A stretch of 55,283 nucleotides of DNA, from positions 1 through 55,283 of the IMG/VR virus record IMGVR_UViG_3300027736_000059, one strand, 5' to 3'. Positions 32,788 through 39,507 of this stretch are shown piece after piece; within the stretch, counting starts at the first letter, position 1; the number at the start of each line of letters is the position of its first letter. Origin of the DNA: a virus. The position numbers and the translations under genes are program-made. The notes under the pieces were generated by a model. The model ran no database searches. It saw only the letters and a list, made by a program, of their open reading frames with translations, and was not told the origin of the DNA.

Positions 32788-33558
32788 TCAGGCTGCTAAT
32801 GCAATCGGTATGAATTTCCTTTCAGGAATACTCTTACGATCAAACACAAAGCCACTGTAATCAAGCTTCGCTTTGCCTTTTGCATACAGTGCCACAACGA
32901 CACCCTTTTCCTCTAAGTGACGAATGTCACTGTTATCACCACCGATTACAGCCATTCCCCTATGCATCTTCGGAATCGAAGCAACGTCACGGAATACTGT
33001 CGCAATTCGCATCCCAAGGGCCACTGCTTTTTCAACAAAGGGCTGAAAGCCCTGCACACCGCTATCACTGAAGGTCAGGTCATAATTTGCTGGAATAAAT
33101 CTACGATTTACATCCTTGGTGTAGTCGTAGAATTGAACGTCAGGGAAAGCAGCAAATATGTTTACATATTCAGTGCCATCGGCATCGACAAAAGCTACGC
33201 TTTCCCAACGAATATCACTAGTGCCGTTCAATCGAATCAGCGCTGTCTTATTTTGCTTTGTTGCTTTAGCAACTAGCTGACGAATATTCATTGCCAATTG
33301 CACCATGAAAGAGCTACGCTCTTCGAAGAACCATATTGTTTTGTTGATTCGACCTTGTGCCACTGTTGACATAGCACCCCGTCCAGCGGTGAATAGGCAT
33401 CCTTCGCTGCACTTGGCAATGCCAGCCATGCTGCAAGTATTCCACTTTGTGGAAGTGTATGGTGCTAGATAGAGGATGCCGGTTAAGAAACCAAAGGTTT
33501 CACCCTTTACAGTTTTGGCATCTGCACCGATAGAAAGCAAAGCTTTAGACTTGAACAT
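32788..33558 (-). CDS. Phage protein of the Gp88/DUF7227 type
   Basis: The 256-residue product begins MFKSKALLSIGADAKTVKGE, has a Cys-containing stretch NTCSMAGIAKCSEGCLFTAG, then ALIRLNGTSDIRWE and GFQPFVEKAVALGMRIATVF. This order is a common phage family of unknown activity. The gene ends with SIPERKFIPIALAA, where IPERK is encoded by the junction motif at 32815, which is here read in frame instead of serving as stop and Shine-Dalgarno. A copy at 33565 precedes its ATG. Confidence 0.75.
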   Translation of the reverse strand: MFKSKALLSIGADAKTVKGETFGFLTGILYLAPYTSTKWNTCSMAGIAKCSEGCLFTAGRGAMSTVAQGRINKTIWFFEERSSFMVQLAMNIRQLVAKATKQNKTALIRLNGTSDIRWESVAFVDADGTEYVNIFAAFPDVQFYDYTKDVNRRFIPANYDLTFSDSGVQGFQPFVEKAVALGMRIATVFRDVASIPKMHRGMAVIGGDNSDIRHLEEKGVVVALYAKGKAKLDYSGFVFDRKSIPERKFIPIALAA

Positions 33559-33647
33559 AACGTGTTTCCTTTCAGGAAGGTTGTGGCAATATTGCCGAAG
33601 AAACGCTACTGTATCACACCGATAATAACCATGTCAACACTAGGGGC

Positions 33648-33830
33648 TTACCCTGCTTTTCCTTCTACGAAGGCCATGAGCGGTGTCAACACTAGTGCCA
33701 TGAAACCGGCAGTTATCATGGTGTAACCACCATCACTACCCAACGCAACCACACTGATTGTGCCACCTACAAGGAACAATGCCGCCTTGAAGGCCATGAA
33801 AATCGTAAAACTGTAATCGGCTTTTCTCAT
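33648..33830 (-). CDS. Small two-TM membrane protein, first early gene
   Basis: The start at 33830 (MRKADYSFTIFMAFKAALFL, 60 residues) is behind GAAAGACAAAAA. Two TM helices (about residues 8-25 and 34-53) are followed by a short charged tail. Its Shine-Dalgarno region is the foot of the large inverted repeat at 33833, so the hairpin could mask it in the transcript. As first gene of the leftward unit it may be made very early. Confidence 0.65.
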   Translation of the reverse strand: MRKADYSFTIFMAFKAALFLVGGTISVVALGSDGGYTMITAGFMALVLTPLMAFVEGKAG

Positions 33831-33832
33831 TT

Positions 33833-33919
33833 TTTGTCTTTCAATTTTTTTAAAGAAGAAAGTATTTCCCCTTTTCATACTGATAAAGGGGATACTTTCT
33901 TCAAAAATTGAAAGACAAA
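33833..33919. repeat. Large inverted repeat 1 (origin/switch region)
   Basis: The outer arms are perfect: 33833-33849 with 33903-33919 (17 pairs), then 33855-33865 with 33892-33902 (11 pairs), then CCCCTTT with AAAGGGG (33868-33874 with 33885-33891), around a ten-base loop. In total 35 base pairs lie in 87 bases. It ends three bases before the first leftward ATG. It may be a cruciform for an initiator, a bidirectional transcription barrier, or an mRNA leader hairpin. Confidence 0.9.
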
Positions 33920-33943
33920 GATTCGCGGGTGATGCGCCCAGAC

Positions 33944-34017
33944 CTTCTTAAACTAATACAATTCTAGATGCCATCACTGTGTTCTGGCATAAGAATTGTT
34001 TTTATTAGTTTAAGAAG
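33944..34017. repeat. Large inverted repeat 2 (origin/switch region)
   Basis: CTTCTTAAACTAAT pairs with ATTAGTTTAAGAAG (14 pairs), ACAATTCT with AGAATTGT (8 pairs), and TGCCA with TGGCA (5 pairs) around an eleven-base loop. It lies 24 bases from inverted repeat 1 and differs from it in sequence. Two such long palindromes side by side are rare in compact phage genomes and suggest a site of protein-guided strand opening or termination. Confidence 0.9.
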
Positions 34018-34046
34018 ACCGCGCGAGGCTTTACCAGCTTTTCCAA

Positions 34047-34160
34047 TTGTCCACAGGTTTTCCACAATGGCCGTTTTGTGAGGTGAATAAGCTGTGGATA
34101 ACTCTGTGGTGTGGTAGATAAACGACAGACTTTTTAGGGGCTGGAAAGCACTGTGGATTT
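34047..34160. promoter_or_regulatory. DnaA-box-like cluster, candidate replication origin
   Basis: A perfect DnaA box TTATCCACA lies on the minus strand at 34093-34101. One-mismatch boxes stand at 34047-34055 (TTGTCCACA) and 34058-34066 (TTTTCCACA), and a weaker one at 34152-34160. Further TGTGG words lie between. Four boxes in 115 bases next to two palindromes and an AT-rich stretch is the make-up of bacterial-type origins. The phage's own primase-helicase could then take over; use of host DnaA is inferred. Confidence 0.6.
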
Positions 34161-34285
34161 GAACAGCTTTTATACTGGTCAGTCTATATTCCGACTCATC
34201 AGTATGCCGGGTGTACTCTCCAGTCTATTTTATTACTGACGGGTTTTCGGAAAAAGCTGTTTTCGAATCAGTATTCATTCTTATG

Positions 34286-34341
34286 TAAGTCATTGAATTC
34301 ATTGAAGATTTTGAATTCAGGGTGATTCTTTGAATGACTTA
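34286..34341. repeat. Inverted repeat 3
   Basis: TAAGTCATT (34286-34294) and AATGACTTA (34333-34341) are perfect inverted copies, with GAATTC once inside each flank. It is the third palindromic pair within 510 bases and lies just before the GC-rich tandem repeat. Confidence 0.6.
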
Positions 34342-34350
34342 AAACAACAC

Positions 34351-34450
34351 CTGCCTCCGCGCAGCCCCAGTCGCAGACTCTCGCCGCCGTGTGCCGCTGT
34401 GCGCCGCCGTGCCGCCGCTGACGGGGGTGGGCGTGGGCCACCGGGGGGTA
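34351..34450. repeat. GC-rich island with 20-bp tandem units
   Basis: About 100 bases have a GC content near 75-80 percent inside a genome near 43 percent. CGCCGCCGTG occurs at 34382-34391 and 34402-34411 as the start of two 20-bp units. An ACGGGGGTGGGCGTGGGCCACCGGGGGG-like G-rich run follows. Possible roles are a protein-binding array or a replication pause site. A frame across it (34268-34477, minus) looks like low-complexity translation and is not credible. Confidence 0.6.
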
Positions 34451-35131
34451 TGGCGCTATTTGTGTATGGCCTCGCACACGGAAGGGATTTTTAACTTTCC
34501 CTCCTTACGATAGCGTATGTATATACTTATATATGTATACAAAACCATACATCTTATACAGTTTTATGTATATATCTAACACAAAGCATGTTAGAAGCCG
34601 TAGAACCCGTTAGAATCTAACAGACACTATTCAAGCCACTAACCCCTTGGCTATTGGATAAAAGGTCTGTAAAGACCCATTAAGGCGGCTTGCTGAGGAT
34701 GTTGCAATGGAAAGCAATCTCGACTGTGCAATCAACAACTTCATGTCAATACCTTTCATCAAATGCAAGTATCATTCATGAATACAGCAAGCTGAAAGAG
34801 GGGGTGGTGTACACACAGATGTGTTATGCTATCATTGAGTCTGAAAGAAAAAGAAGAAAAGAGTTGACAGATGCCATCATTGTGTGTAACACTCAAAGCT
34901 GTGGGGGGTAGGGGGGCTATGAAGTCTTCATAGTTAATTAGAGCCTCTTAGAGTTCTATAGCGTTAAAGAAACTGTTTTAATATACAATGGTAGCTATAG
35001 TATTTAAAGTAGTTAGACTATTCTTTTATTCTTATTTCTCTTTGTTTTCTAAATTAGAGTTCTAATTATCTACTTAAGCAATTACAATGCCAACTATGCT
35101 ACTTAAAAGCTAAAAGCTACAATTCCACATT
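34451..35131. promoter_or_regulatory. AT-rich control region between divergent operons
   Basis: No credible gene is seen. After the GC island comes an AT-rich stretch (34505-34580) with GTATGTATATACTTATATAT-type words. Small dyads follow: GTTAGAATCTAAC (34609-34621), CTATGAAGTCTTCATAG (34917-34933), TAGAGTTCTA (34950-34959) and ATTAGAGTTCTAAT (35053-35066). Three of them share TTAGA or TAGA arms and look like operators for one regulator. A TTGACA at 34864 has no convincing -10 partner. Promoters for both operons are expected here but I could not fix one. Confidence 0.55.
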
Positions 35132-35422
35132 ATGAAACAAACTGAGAGTACAGCATCTACACTACTAAGAACTAAGAAAGAATTAGATGCTGATGGATTG
35201 TTATACTCTCCACCCTATTCTGTTATGGCACAGGTCTATATAGCTATGCATAACGACAGAATGGAAACAGTTCATATTCCTCACAGTGATGTTTACTTTG
35301 TTAGGACAGCGTTAGAAAAGCGCACAGGTTATTGGTTCCCTCTTGATGCTGTTGAATATGCAATGAAGCAAGAGGGATGGAATGATAGGAAAGGAGCTAG
35401 TAGGTTTTCTATTAGCGAATAA
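35132..35422 (+). CDS. Hypothetical protein, first rightward gene
   Basis: The 96-residue product starts MKQTESTASTLLRTKKELDA and contains VRTALEKRTGYWFPLDAVEYAMKQEGW, a compact helix-turn arrangement. No clear Shine-Dalgarno is seen before the ATG, so its expression may be leaderless or weak. As first gene right of the control region it could be a regulator, but no known DNA-binding motif is visible. Confidence 0.6.
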   Translation: MKQTESTASTLLRTKKELDADGLLYSPPYSVMAQVYIAMHNDRMETVHIPHSDVYFVRTALEKRTGYWFPLDAVEYAMKQEGWNDRKGASRFSISE

Positions 35423-35425
35423 CAA

Positions 35426-35698
35426 ATGGAAATTAAAAGAGGAACAGAAGTCTTCAGCGGGTACAATAAGCCTAAGGCTACCCCGCAGCATCCGACTAAG
35501 AGCCATGTTGTGTTAGCCAAAGAAGGCGATAAGGTTAAGCTTATTCGTTTTGGACAGCAGGGTGTTAAAGGCGCAGGAGCGCATCCAACAACAGAAAAAG
35601 AGAAGGCTAGGCAGAAGAGCTTCAAAGCTAGACATGCCAAGGATATAGCAATTGGAAAGATGTCAGCGGGTTATTGGGCTGATAAGGTTAAATGGTGA
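35426..35698 (+). CDS. Small basic phage protein
   Basis: The 90-residue product is rich in Lys and ends with KSFKARHAKDIAIGKMSAGYWADKVKW. The SFKARH...YWADKVKW pattern is common in phage proteins of unknown function that cluster with the next genes and with terminase. It starts three bases after the previous stop. Confidence 0.72.
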   Translation: MEIKRGTEVFSGYNKPKATPQHPTKSHVVLAKEGDKVKLIRFGQQGVKGAGAHPTTEKEKARQKSFKARHAKDIAIGKMSAGYWADKVKW

Positions 35699-35773
35699 TA
35701 TAACTAGTTTAGTGGCTATACTATCAACCAATCGTTGGTAATATAGCTAGTTTAATATTAACAAGGAACAGCA

Positions 35774-36061
35774 ATGGCAACAGCAGCAGAAAAAGTAGCG
35801 ATGTATAGAGAGAAGGCTAAAGACACTACCCTTCCTCAAGATGTACGCAATGCCTATTTGGATAAGGCTACAGAGCTTGAATACAAAGCATACGAAGAAA
35901 CGAAGGCTGGAACCACCAAGTCTTCTACTCCCCCACAACCAGCTAAGATGGCTGTAGGTGGAGCAGTGAAACCTCGTTGGTTAAAACCAATGAAGATGGC
36001 TACAGGTGGTTATGTTAATTGTGGAGCTTCGGTTCCTCCTGCTCAGAAAGGCAAAAAATAA
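35774..36061 (+). CDS. Small basic protein with GG-V peptide motifs
   Basis: The 95-residue product has a helical N-terminus (AEKVAMYREKAKDTTLPQDV), a Thr/Ser/Pro linker, and then KMAVGGAVK and KMATGGYVN near the C-terminus. These peptides match those in several other proteins of this phage. An ACCAA-TCG-TTGGT hairpin (35727-35739) and AACAAGGAACAGCA stand before the ATG. It probably belongs to the virion, by motif and context. Confidence 0.65.
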   Translation: MATAAEKVAMYREKAKDTTLPQDVRNAYLDKATELEYKAYEETKAGTTKSSTPPQPAKMAVGGAVKPRWLKPMKMATGGYVNCGASVPPAQKGKK

Positions 36062-36062
36062 A

Positions 36063-36305
36063 ATGGCTACTAAGAAAATTGTTCAAGGTAAAGAGACGTA
36101 TGCTTCCAAGGCTGCGATGATGAAGCATGAGAAAAGCGAGCCTCTAAAGAAACAAATGAAAGAAGACATGGCTATGATGGCTAAGGGTGGTGCTGTCAAG
36201 AAGAGTGCTAAGACTCCTGCTGTTGCCATTGTAATCGGCATGGGCAAGCCTAAGGGCAAGATGATGATGAACAAAGGTGGTATGGCTAAAGGAAAGAAAT
36301 GCTAA
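36063..36305 (+). CDS. Small Lys/Met-rich protein with GG-V motifs
   Basis: The ATG at 36063, one base after the previous stop, gives MATKKIVQGKETYASKAAMM (80 residues). MMAKGGAVKKS and MMNKGGMAKG appear in the second half. Very basic and Met-rich, it could bind DNA or other virion parts. It shares the motif with its neighbour, suggesting duplication. Confidence 0.62.
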   Translation: MATKKIVQGKETYASKAAMMKHEKSEPLKKQMKEDMAMMAKGGAVKKSAKTPAVAIVIGMGKPKGKMMMNKGGMAKGKKC

Positions 36306-36306
36306 C

Positions 36307-36471
36307 ATGGCTACGAAACTTTCTAAAAAGCAAACTGCCAAAGTGGGCAAAGTGATGCATGAGTTTAAGGGCAAGTCTTTGCATAGTGGCAAAGGTGGCC
36401 CTGTGGTTAAGAATCCAAAGCAAGCAATCGCTATTGCCTTGTCTGAAGCTTCCAAGCTAAAGAAGAAGTAA
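36307..36471 (+). CDS. Small DUF6496-like basic protein
   Basis: The ATG at 36307 gives a 54-residue protein MATKLSKKQTAKVGKVMHEF with GKGGPVVKNPKQAIAIALSE. KVMHEFKGKSLHSGKGG and KQAIAIALSEA are the DUF6496 signature, common in phages before terminase; its function is unknown. It starts one base after the previous stop. Confidence 0.75.
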   Translation: MATKLSKKQTAKVGKVMHEFKGKSLHSGKGGPVVKNPKQAIAIALSEASKLKKK

Positions 36472-36474
36472 GCC

Positions 36475-36843
36475 ATGCCATTTGAGGCATCAAGTAAGTT
36501 TAAAACAGAGGGTGCTCGTATTACGGCTACGGCTCCCGATGCTAGCGCTCAGCTTGTCTATCAATGTCCTCCTAACTTCTCAGCTATTATTAGGCTTCTA
36601 AACATTGCTTCTGGGTCATCAGCTAATAAAACCATTGCTGTACAATTTTATCATGTAGAAGACTCTACCTATCATTACTTATTGAATGACTATGTAATGA
36701 CTAGTAATAGTTCATTTAATGTTTTAAATGCTGGTATCATGTCTTTGCATCAGAACGATAAAATTGTAGCTCACACTAATTCTGCTAGCAATTTTGACAT
36801 TGTTATATCTGTAGAAGAATACTTTGACCCTGTTAGGAGATAA
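36475..36843 (+). CDS. Beta-rich structural-type protein
   Basis: The 122-residue product is beta-rich (SAIIRLLNIASGSSANKTIA, then VQFYHVEDSTYHYLL) and has no charged low-complexity sequence, unlike its neighbours. Its fold type resembles small head decoration or fibre-tip proteins. It is three bases after the previous stop. The role is inferred from composition and context. Confidence 0.6.
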   Translation: MPFEASSKFKTEGARITATAPDASAQLVYQCPPNFSAIIRLLNIASGSSANKTIAVQFYHVEDSTYHYLLNDYVMTSNSSFNVLNAGIMSLHQNDKIVAHTNSASNFDIVISVEEYFDPVRR

Positions 36844-36846
36844 CAC

Positions 36847-37029
36847 ATGGCTACTACAAGCAAAAGCTCTGTTGCTAATCCATACACTAAGCCTACACTG
36901 AGAAAGAAGATATTGTCTCAGGTTAAGTCTGCTGCTGTTCAAGGCACAGCCGCTGGTGAATGGTCAGCTAGAAAAGCACAGCTTGTGGCTAAGAAATACA
37001 AAGCTGCTGGTGGTGGGTATAAGACATGA
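36847..37029 (+). CDS. Small DUF5872-type basic protein
   Basis: The 60-residue product has TKPTLRKKILSQVKSAAVQG and GEWSARKAQLVAKKYKAAGG. The GEWSARKAQL pattern is typical of a family near phage terminase genes. It overlaps the next gene by four bases (ATGA) and is preceded by the structural-type protein. Confidence 0.72.
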   Translation: MATTSKSSVANPYTKPTLRKKILSQVKSAAVQGTAAGEWSARKAQLVAKKYKAAGGGYKT

Positions 37030-37259
37030 AAGCCTCTCAGAAATCTCTGAAGGATTGGACAGATCAGAAGTGGACAACTAAGTCTGGTAAGCCTTCATCT
37101 AAAACTGGAGAGCGCTATCTGCCAGAAGCAGCAATAAAGGCTTTAACTCCTGCTGAGTATGCTGCCACAACAAAAGCAAAACGAGCAGGTACAGCTAAGG
37201 GTAAACAATTTGTAGCACAGCCTAAGTCTGTTGCTTCTAAAACAGCGAGATATAGATAA
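37026..37259 (+). CDS. Small basic phage protein (SLKDWTDQKWTTKSGKPS)
   Basis: The 77-residue product carries SLKDWTDQKWTTKSGKPS and then KTGERYLPEAAIKALTPAEY, another signature that goes with the previous protein in many phages; function unknown. Its stop overlaps the next start by one base (TAATG). Confidence 0.75.
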   Translation: MKASQKSLKDWTDQKWTTKSGKPSSKTGERYLPEAAIKALTPAEYAATTKAKRAGTAKGKQFVAQPKSVASKTARYR

Positions 37260-37630
37260 TGGCAAAAGAACTAGACGAAAGACAAAAGAAATTCCTAGAG
37301 ATACTGTTTGAAGAGGCAGCAGGTAATCCTCTTGTTGCAAAGAGATTGGCTGGCTACTCTGATGGCTATTCCACCAAAGAACTAATTAACTCTTTGAAGG
37401 AAGAAATCTCTGAAGCCACCACGCTGTTCATTGCTATGAATGCTCCCCGTGCTGCTTGTGCTATAATCAGCGGCATTGATAGTCCTACACAATTAGGACT
37501 TAAAGAGAAGTTGAGTGCAGCTAAGGATATGCTTGATAGGGCTGGTCATGTTAAGACAGACAAGGTTCAAGTTGAAGCCATGAACGGTATTATGATTTTA
37601 CCTGCTAAGGATAAATCCGAGGAAGACTAA
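37259..37630 (+). CDS. terS: Probable terminase small subunit
   Basis: The 123-residue product opens MAKELDERQKKFLEILFEEA with the helical N-terminal pattern of DNA-binding terminase subunits (LDERQKKFLE, then AKRLAGYSDGYSTKE) and a helical C-terminal part. It precedes the terminase large subunit with one gene between. Assignment rests on position and this helix-turn-helix-like opening; it overlaps the next gene by one base. Confidence 0.6.
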   Translation: MAKELDERQKKFLEILFEEAAGNPLVAKRLAGYSDGYSTKELINSLKEEISEATTLFIAMNAPRAACAIISGIDSPTQLGLKEKLSAAKDMLDRAGHVKTDKVQVEAMNGIMILPAKDKSEED

Positions 37631-38076
37631 TGACTGAACGCACTGCTGGTAAGTGGATACTGCCACAGCCAGAAGAAGGTAAGGAATATGTTTCAGTACC
37701 TCAGCTATCCAGAACAATACCGTTTGGCTACAAGAAAGACGAAGAGAATGAAGGGTGGCTCCTTCCTATTCCGTTAGAACTAGATGCTCTTGAGGAAGCC
37801 AAGAAATATCTTAAGCAATATTCATACAGGCAAGTTGCTGCTTGGATTACAACAGCAACAGGAAGACAACTTTCTCATGCAGGACTCAAGAACAGAATAG
37901 AACATGAACAGTCGAACAGGAGAAAATCTTCAACTTACCGCCTCCTTGCCCAGCGGTACGAAGAAGCGCTTAGGAAGGCCGAAGAATACGAAAAAAGAAT
38001 CGGAACCGAAGGAAGCTTCTTTGAGTCCGATCATTTTAGAGACATCTCTTCCACCTTCAGAACCAGCGATATCTAA
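37630..38076 (+). CDS. HTH/coiled-coil protein overlapping terL
   Basis: The 148-residue protein has a helix-turn-helix-like middle (SYRQVAAWITTATGRQLSHAGLKNRI is split by a turn at about residues 80-92) and a long charged helix (QRYEEALRKAEEYEKRIG). The last 173 bases are also read in another frame as the start of the large terminase. A DNA-binding packaging adaptor is a fair guess. The overlap makes it translationally linked to terL. Confidence 0.68.
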   Translation: MTERTAGKWILPQPEEGKEYVSVPQLSRTIPFGYKKDEENEGWLLPIPLELDALEEAKKYLKQYSYRQVAAWITTATGRQLSHAGLKNRIEHEQSNRRKSSTYRLLAQRYEEALRKAEEYEKRIGTEGSFFESDHFRDISSTFRTSDI

Positions 38077-39493
38077 TATCGTTGTTCCCACTTCCACACA
38101 GAATGTAATCTTCAAGCCCAATGATGGGCCTCAGACATTCTTCCTATCTGCTTCTGAAAGAGAAGTGCTATATGGTGGAGCCGCTGGCGGTGGCAAGAGT
38201 TATGCCATGTTGGCAGACCCTCTTCGCTACTTAGCCCATCCACAATTCTCTGGATTGCTGCTACGCCACACAACAGAAGAGCTTCGTGAGCTTATCTGGA
38301 AAAGCCAAGAAATATATCCCAAGATTTATCCCAACATCAAGTGGAGTGAGAGGAAGATGCAGTGGGTAGCACCGTCTGGGGCTAGGCTTTGGATGTCCTA
38401 CCTAGACAGAGACGAGGATGTGCTGAGATATCAGGGATTAGCCTTTAGCTGGATAGGCTTTGATGAGCTTACGCAGTGGCATACCCCCTTTGCTTGGAAT
38501 TATATGCGCTCACGGCTGCGTACTCCAGCAGCAGACCTCCCAATTTACATGAGAGCCACCACAAATCCGGGTGGCCCCGGTCATGCTTGGGTTAAAAAGA
38601 TGTTTATTGACCCAGCACCAGCAGGAAAACCCTTCTGGGCTACAGATATTGAGACTGCAACTGTATTAAGCTACCCAAAAGGACACACTAAAGAGGGTCA
38701 ACCCCTGTTTAAACGCCGTTTTGTACCTGCTATGCTGTCTGATAACCCATATTTGGCTGAGACAGGCGACTACGAGACGATGTTGTTGTCCCTTCCTGAG
38801 CATCAACGCAAGCAATTGCTAGAAGGAAACTGGGATATTGCAGAGGGAGCAGCCTTTTCTGAGTTTAATAGGGCCATACATGTGGTAGAACCCTTTGACA
38901 TCCCAAGTAATTGGGTAAAGTTTAGGTCATGCGACTATGGATATGGTAGTCATAGTGCTGTTGTTTGGTTTGCTGTTACTCCAAGTGAGCAAATTATCAT
39001 CTATCGTGAGTTATATGTATCAAAGGTGTTGGCAAAAGACTTGGCTCACATGGTATTGAAGGCAGAACAGAACGATGGCACTATAAGATACGGAGTATTG
39101 GATAGCAGTTGCTGGCATAAGCGTGGAGATACTGGCCCTTCCCTAGCAGAACAGATGATTATGGAGGGATGCCGCTGGCGACCTTCGGATAGAAGTGCTG
39201 GTAGTAGGGTTGCAGGTAAGAATGAGATGCATAGAAGGTTGCAGGTTGACCCATTTACAGAAATGCCAAGAATGGTTATAACTAGTAACTGCGTAAATAC
39301 AATAGCTCAGCTTCCTATTATTCCTTTGGATAAAAAGAATCCTGAGGATATAGATACAAAGACGGAAGATCACTTATATGATGCAATTCGCTATGGCATT
39401 ATGAGCCGTCCTAGAAGTAGTTTGTTTGATTATAATCCAGCAAACAGTAAACAGTATGGGATGAAAGTAGCTGACCCAGTTTTTGGTTATTGA
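37904..39493 (+). CDS. terL: Terminase large subunit
   Basis: The 529-residue protein has an N-terminal tail with KRLGRPKNTKK (AT-hook-like), then the ATPase with Walker A GGAAGGGKS (residues 91-99), Walker B WIGFDELTQW and a coupling motif ATTNPGG. The nuclease part has CDYGYGSHSAVVWF, YGVLDSS and HLYDAIRYG with the metal-binding aspartates. It cuts concatemers and powers packaging. Its first 173 bases are shared with the previous gene in another frame. No Shine-Dalgarno is obvious at this start, so a later start cannot be excluded. Confidence 0.93.
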   Translation: MNSRTGENLQLTASLPSGTKKRLGRPKNTKKESEPKEASLSPIILETSLPPSEPAISNIVVPTSTQNVIFKPNDGPQTFFLSASEREVLYGGAAGGGKSYAMLADPLRYLAHPQFSGLLLRHTTEELRELIWKSQEIYPKIYPNIKWSERKMQWVAPSGARLWMSYLDRDEDVLRYQGLAFSWIGFDELTQWHTPFAWNYMRSRLRTPAADLPIYMRATTNPGGPGHAWVKKMFIDPAPAGKPFWATDIETATVLSYPKGHTKEGQPLFKRRFVPAMLSDNPYLAETGDYETMLLSLPEHQRKQLLEGNWDIAEGAAFSEFNRAIHVVEPFDIPSNWVKFRSCDYGYGSHSAVVWFAVTPSEQIIIYRELYVSKVLAKDLAHMVLKAEQNDGTIRYGVLDSSCWHKRGDTGPSLAEQMIMEGCRWRPSDRSAGSRVAGKNEMHRRLQVDPFTEMPRMVITSNCVNTIAQLPIIPLDKKNPEDIDTKTEDHLYDAIRYGIMSRPRSSLFDYNPANSKQYGMKVADPVFGY

Positions 39494-39507
39494 TATTAAG
39501 GAATAAT

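Larger units (their letters stand above)
29041..33578 (-). repeat. Array of identical gene-junction motifs (TTCCTGAAAGGAAA)
   Basis: On the minus strand the 14-mer TTCCTGAAAGGAAA stands at 29041, 30214, 30471, 30957, 31490, 31849, 32089, 32815 and 33565 (left ends, each 14 bases), with a one-base-shorter copy at 31183. Except at 32815 it ends three to seven bases before an ATG and provides an extended Shine-Dalgarno (GAAAGGA). In three cases (30221, 31497, 31856) the TGA is also the stop of the preceding gene. TTCC can pair with GGAA around TGAAA. The 5' half is not needed for ribosome binding. Confidence 0.85.

Noticed and set aside
34268-34477. Leftward 69-codon frame across the GC-rich island
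   Set aside because: Low-complexity His/Arg/Ala translation of tandem GC repeats without a ribosome site.
34690-34911. Rightward 73-codon frame in the control region (MLRMLQWKAIS)
   Set aside because: No Shine-Dalgarno, unusual composition, overlaps dyads, and no pattern of known families; more likely chance reading of non-coding DNA.
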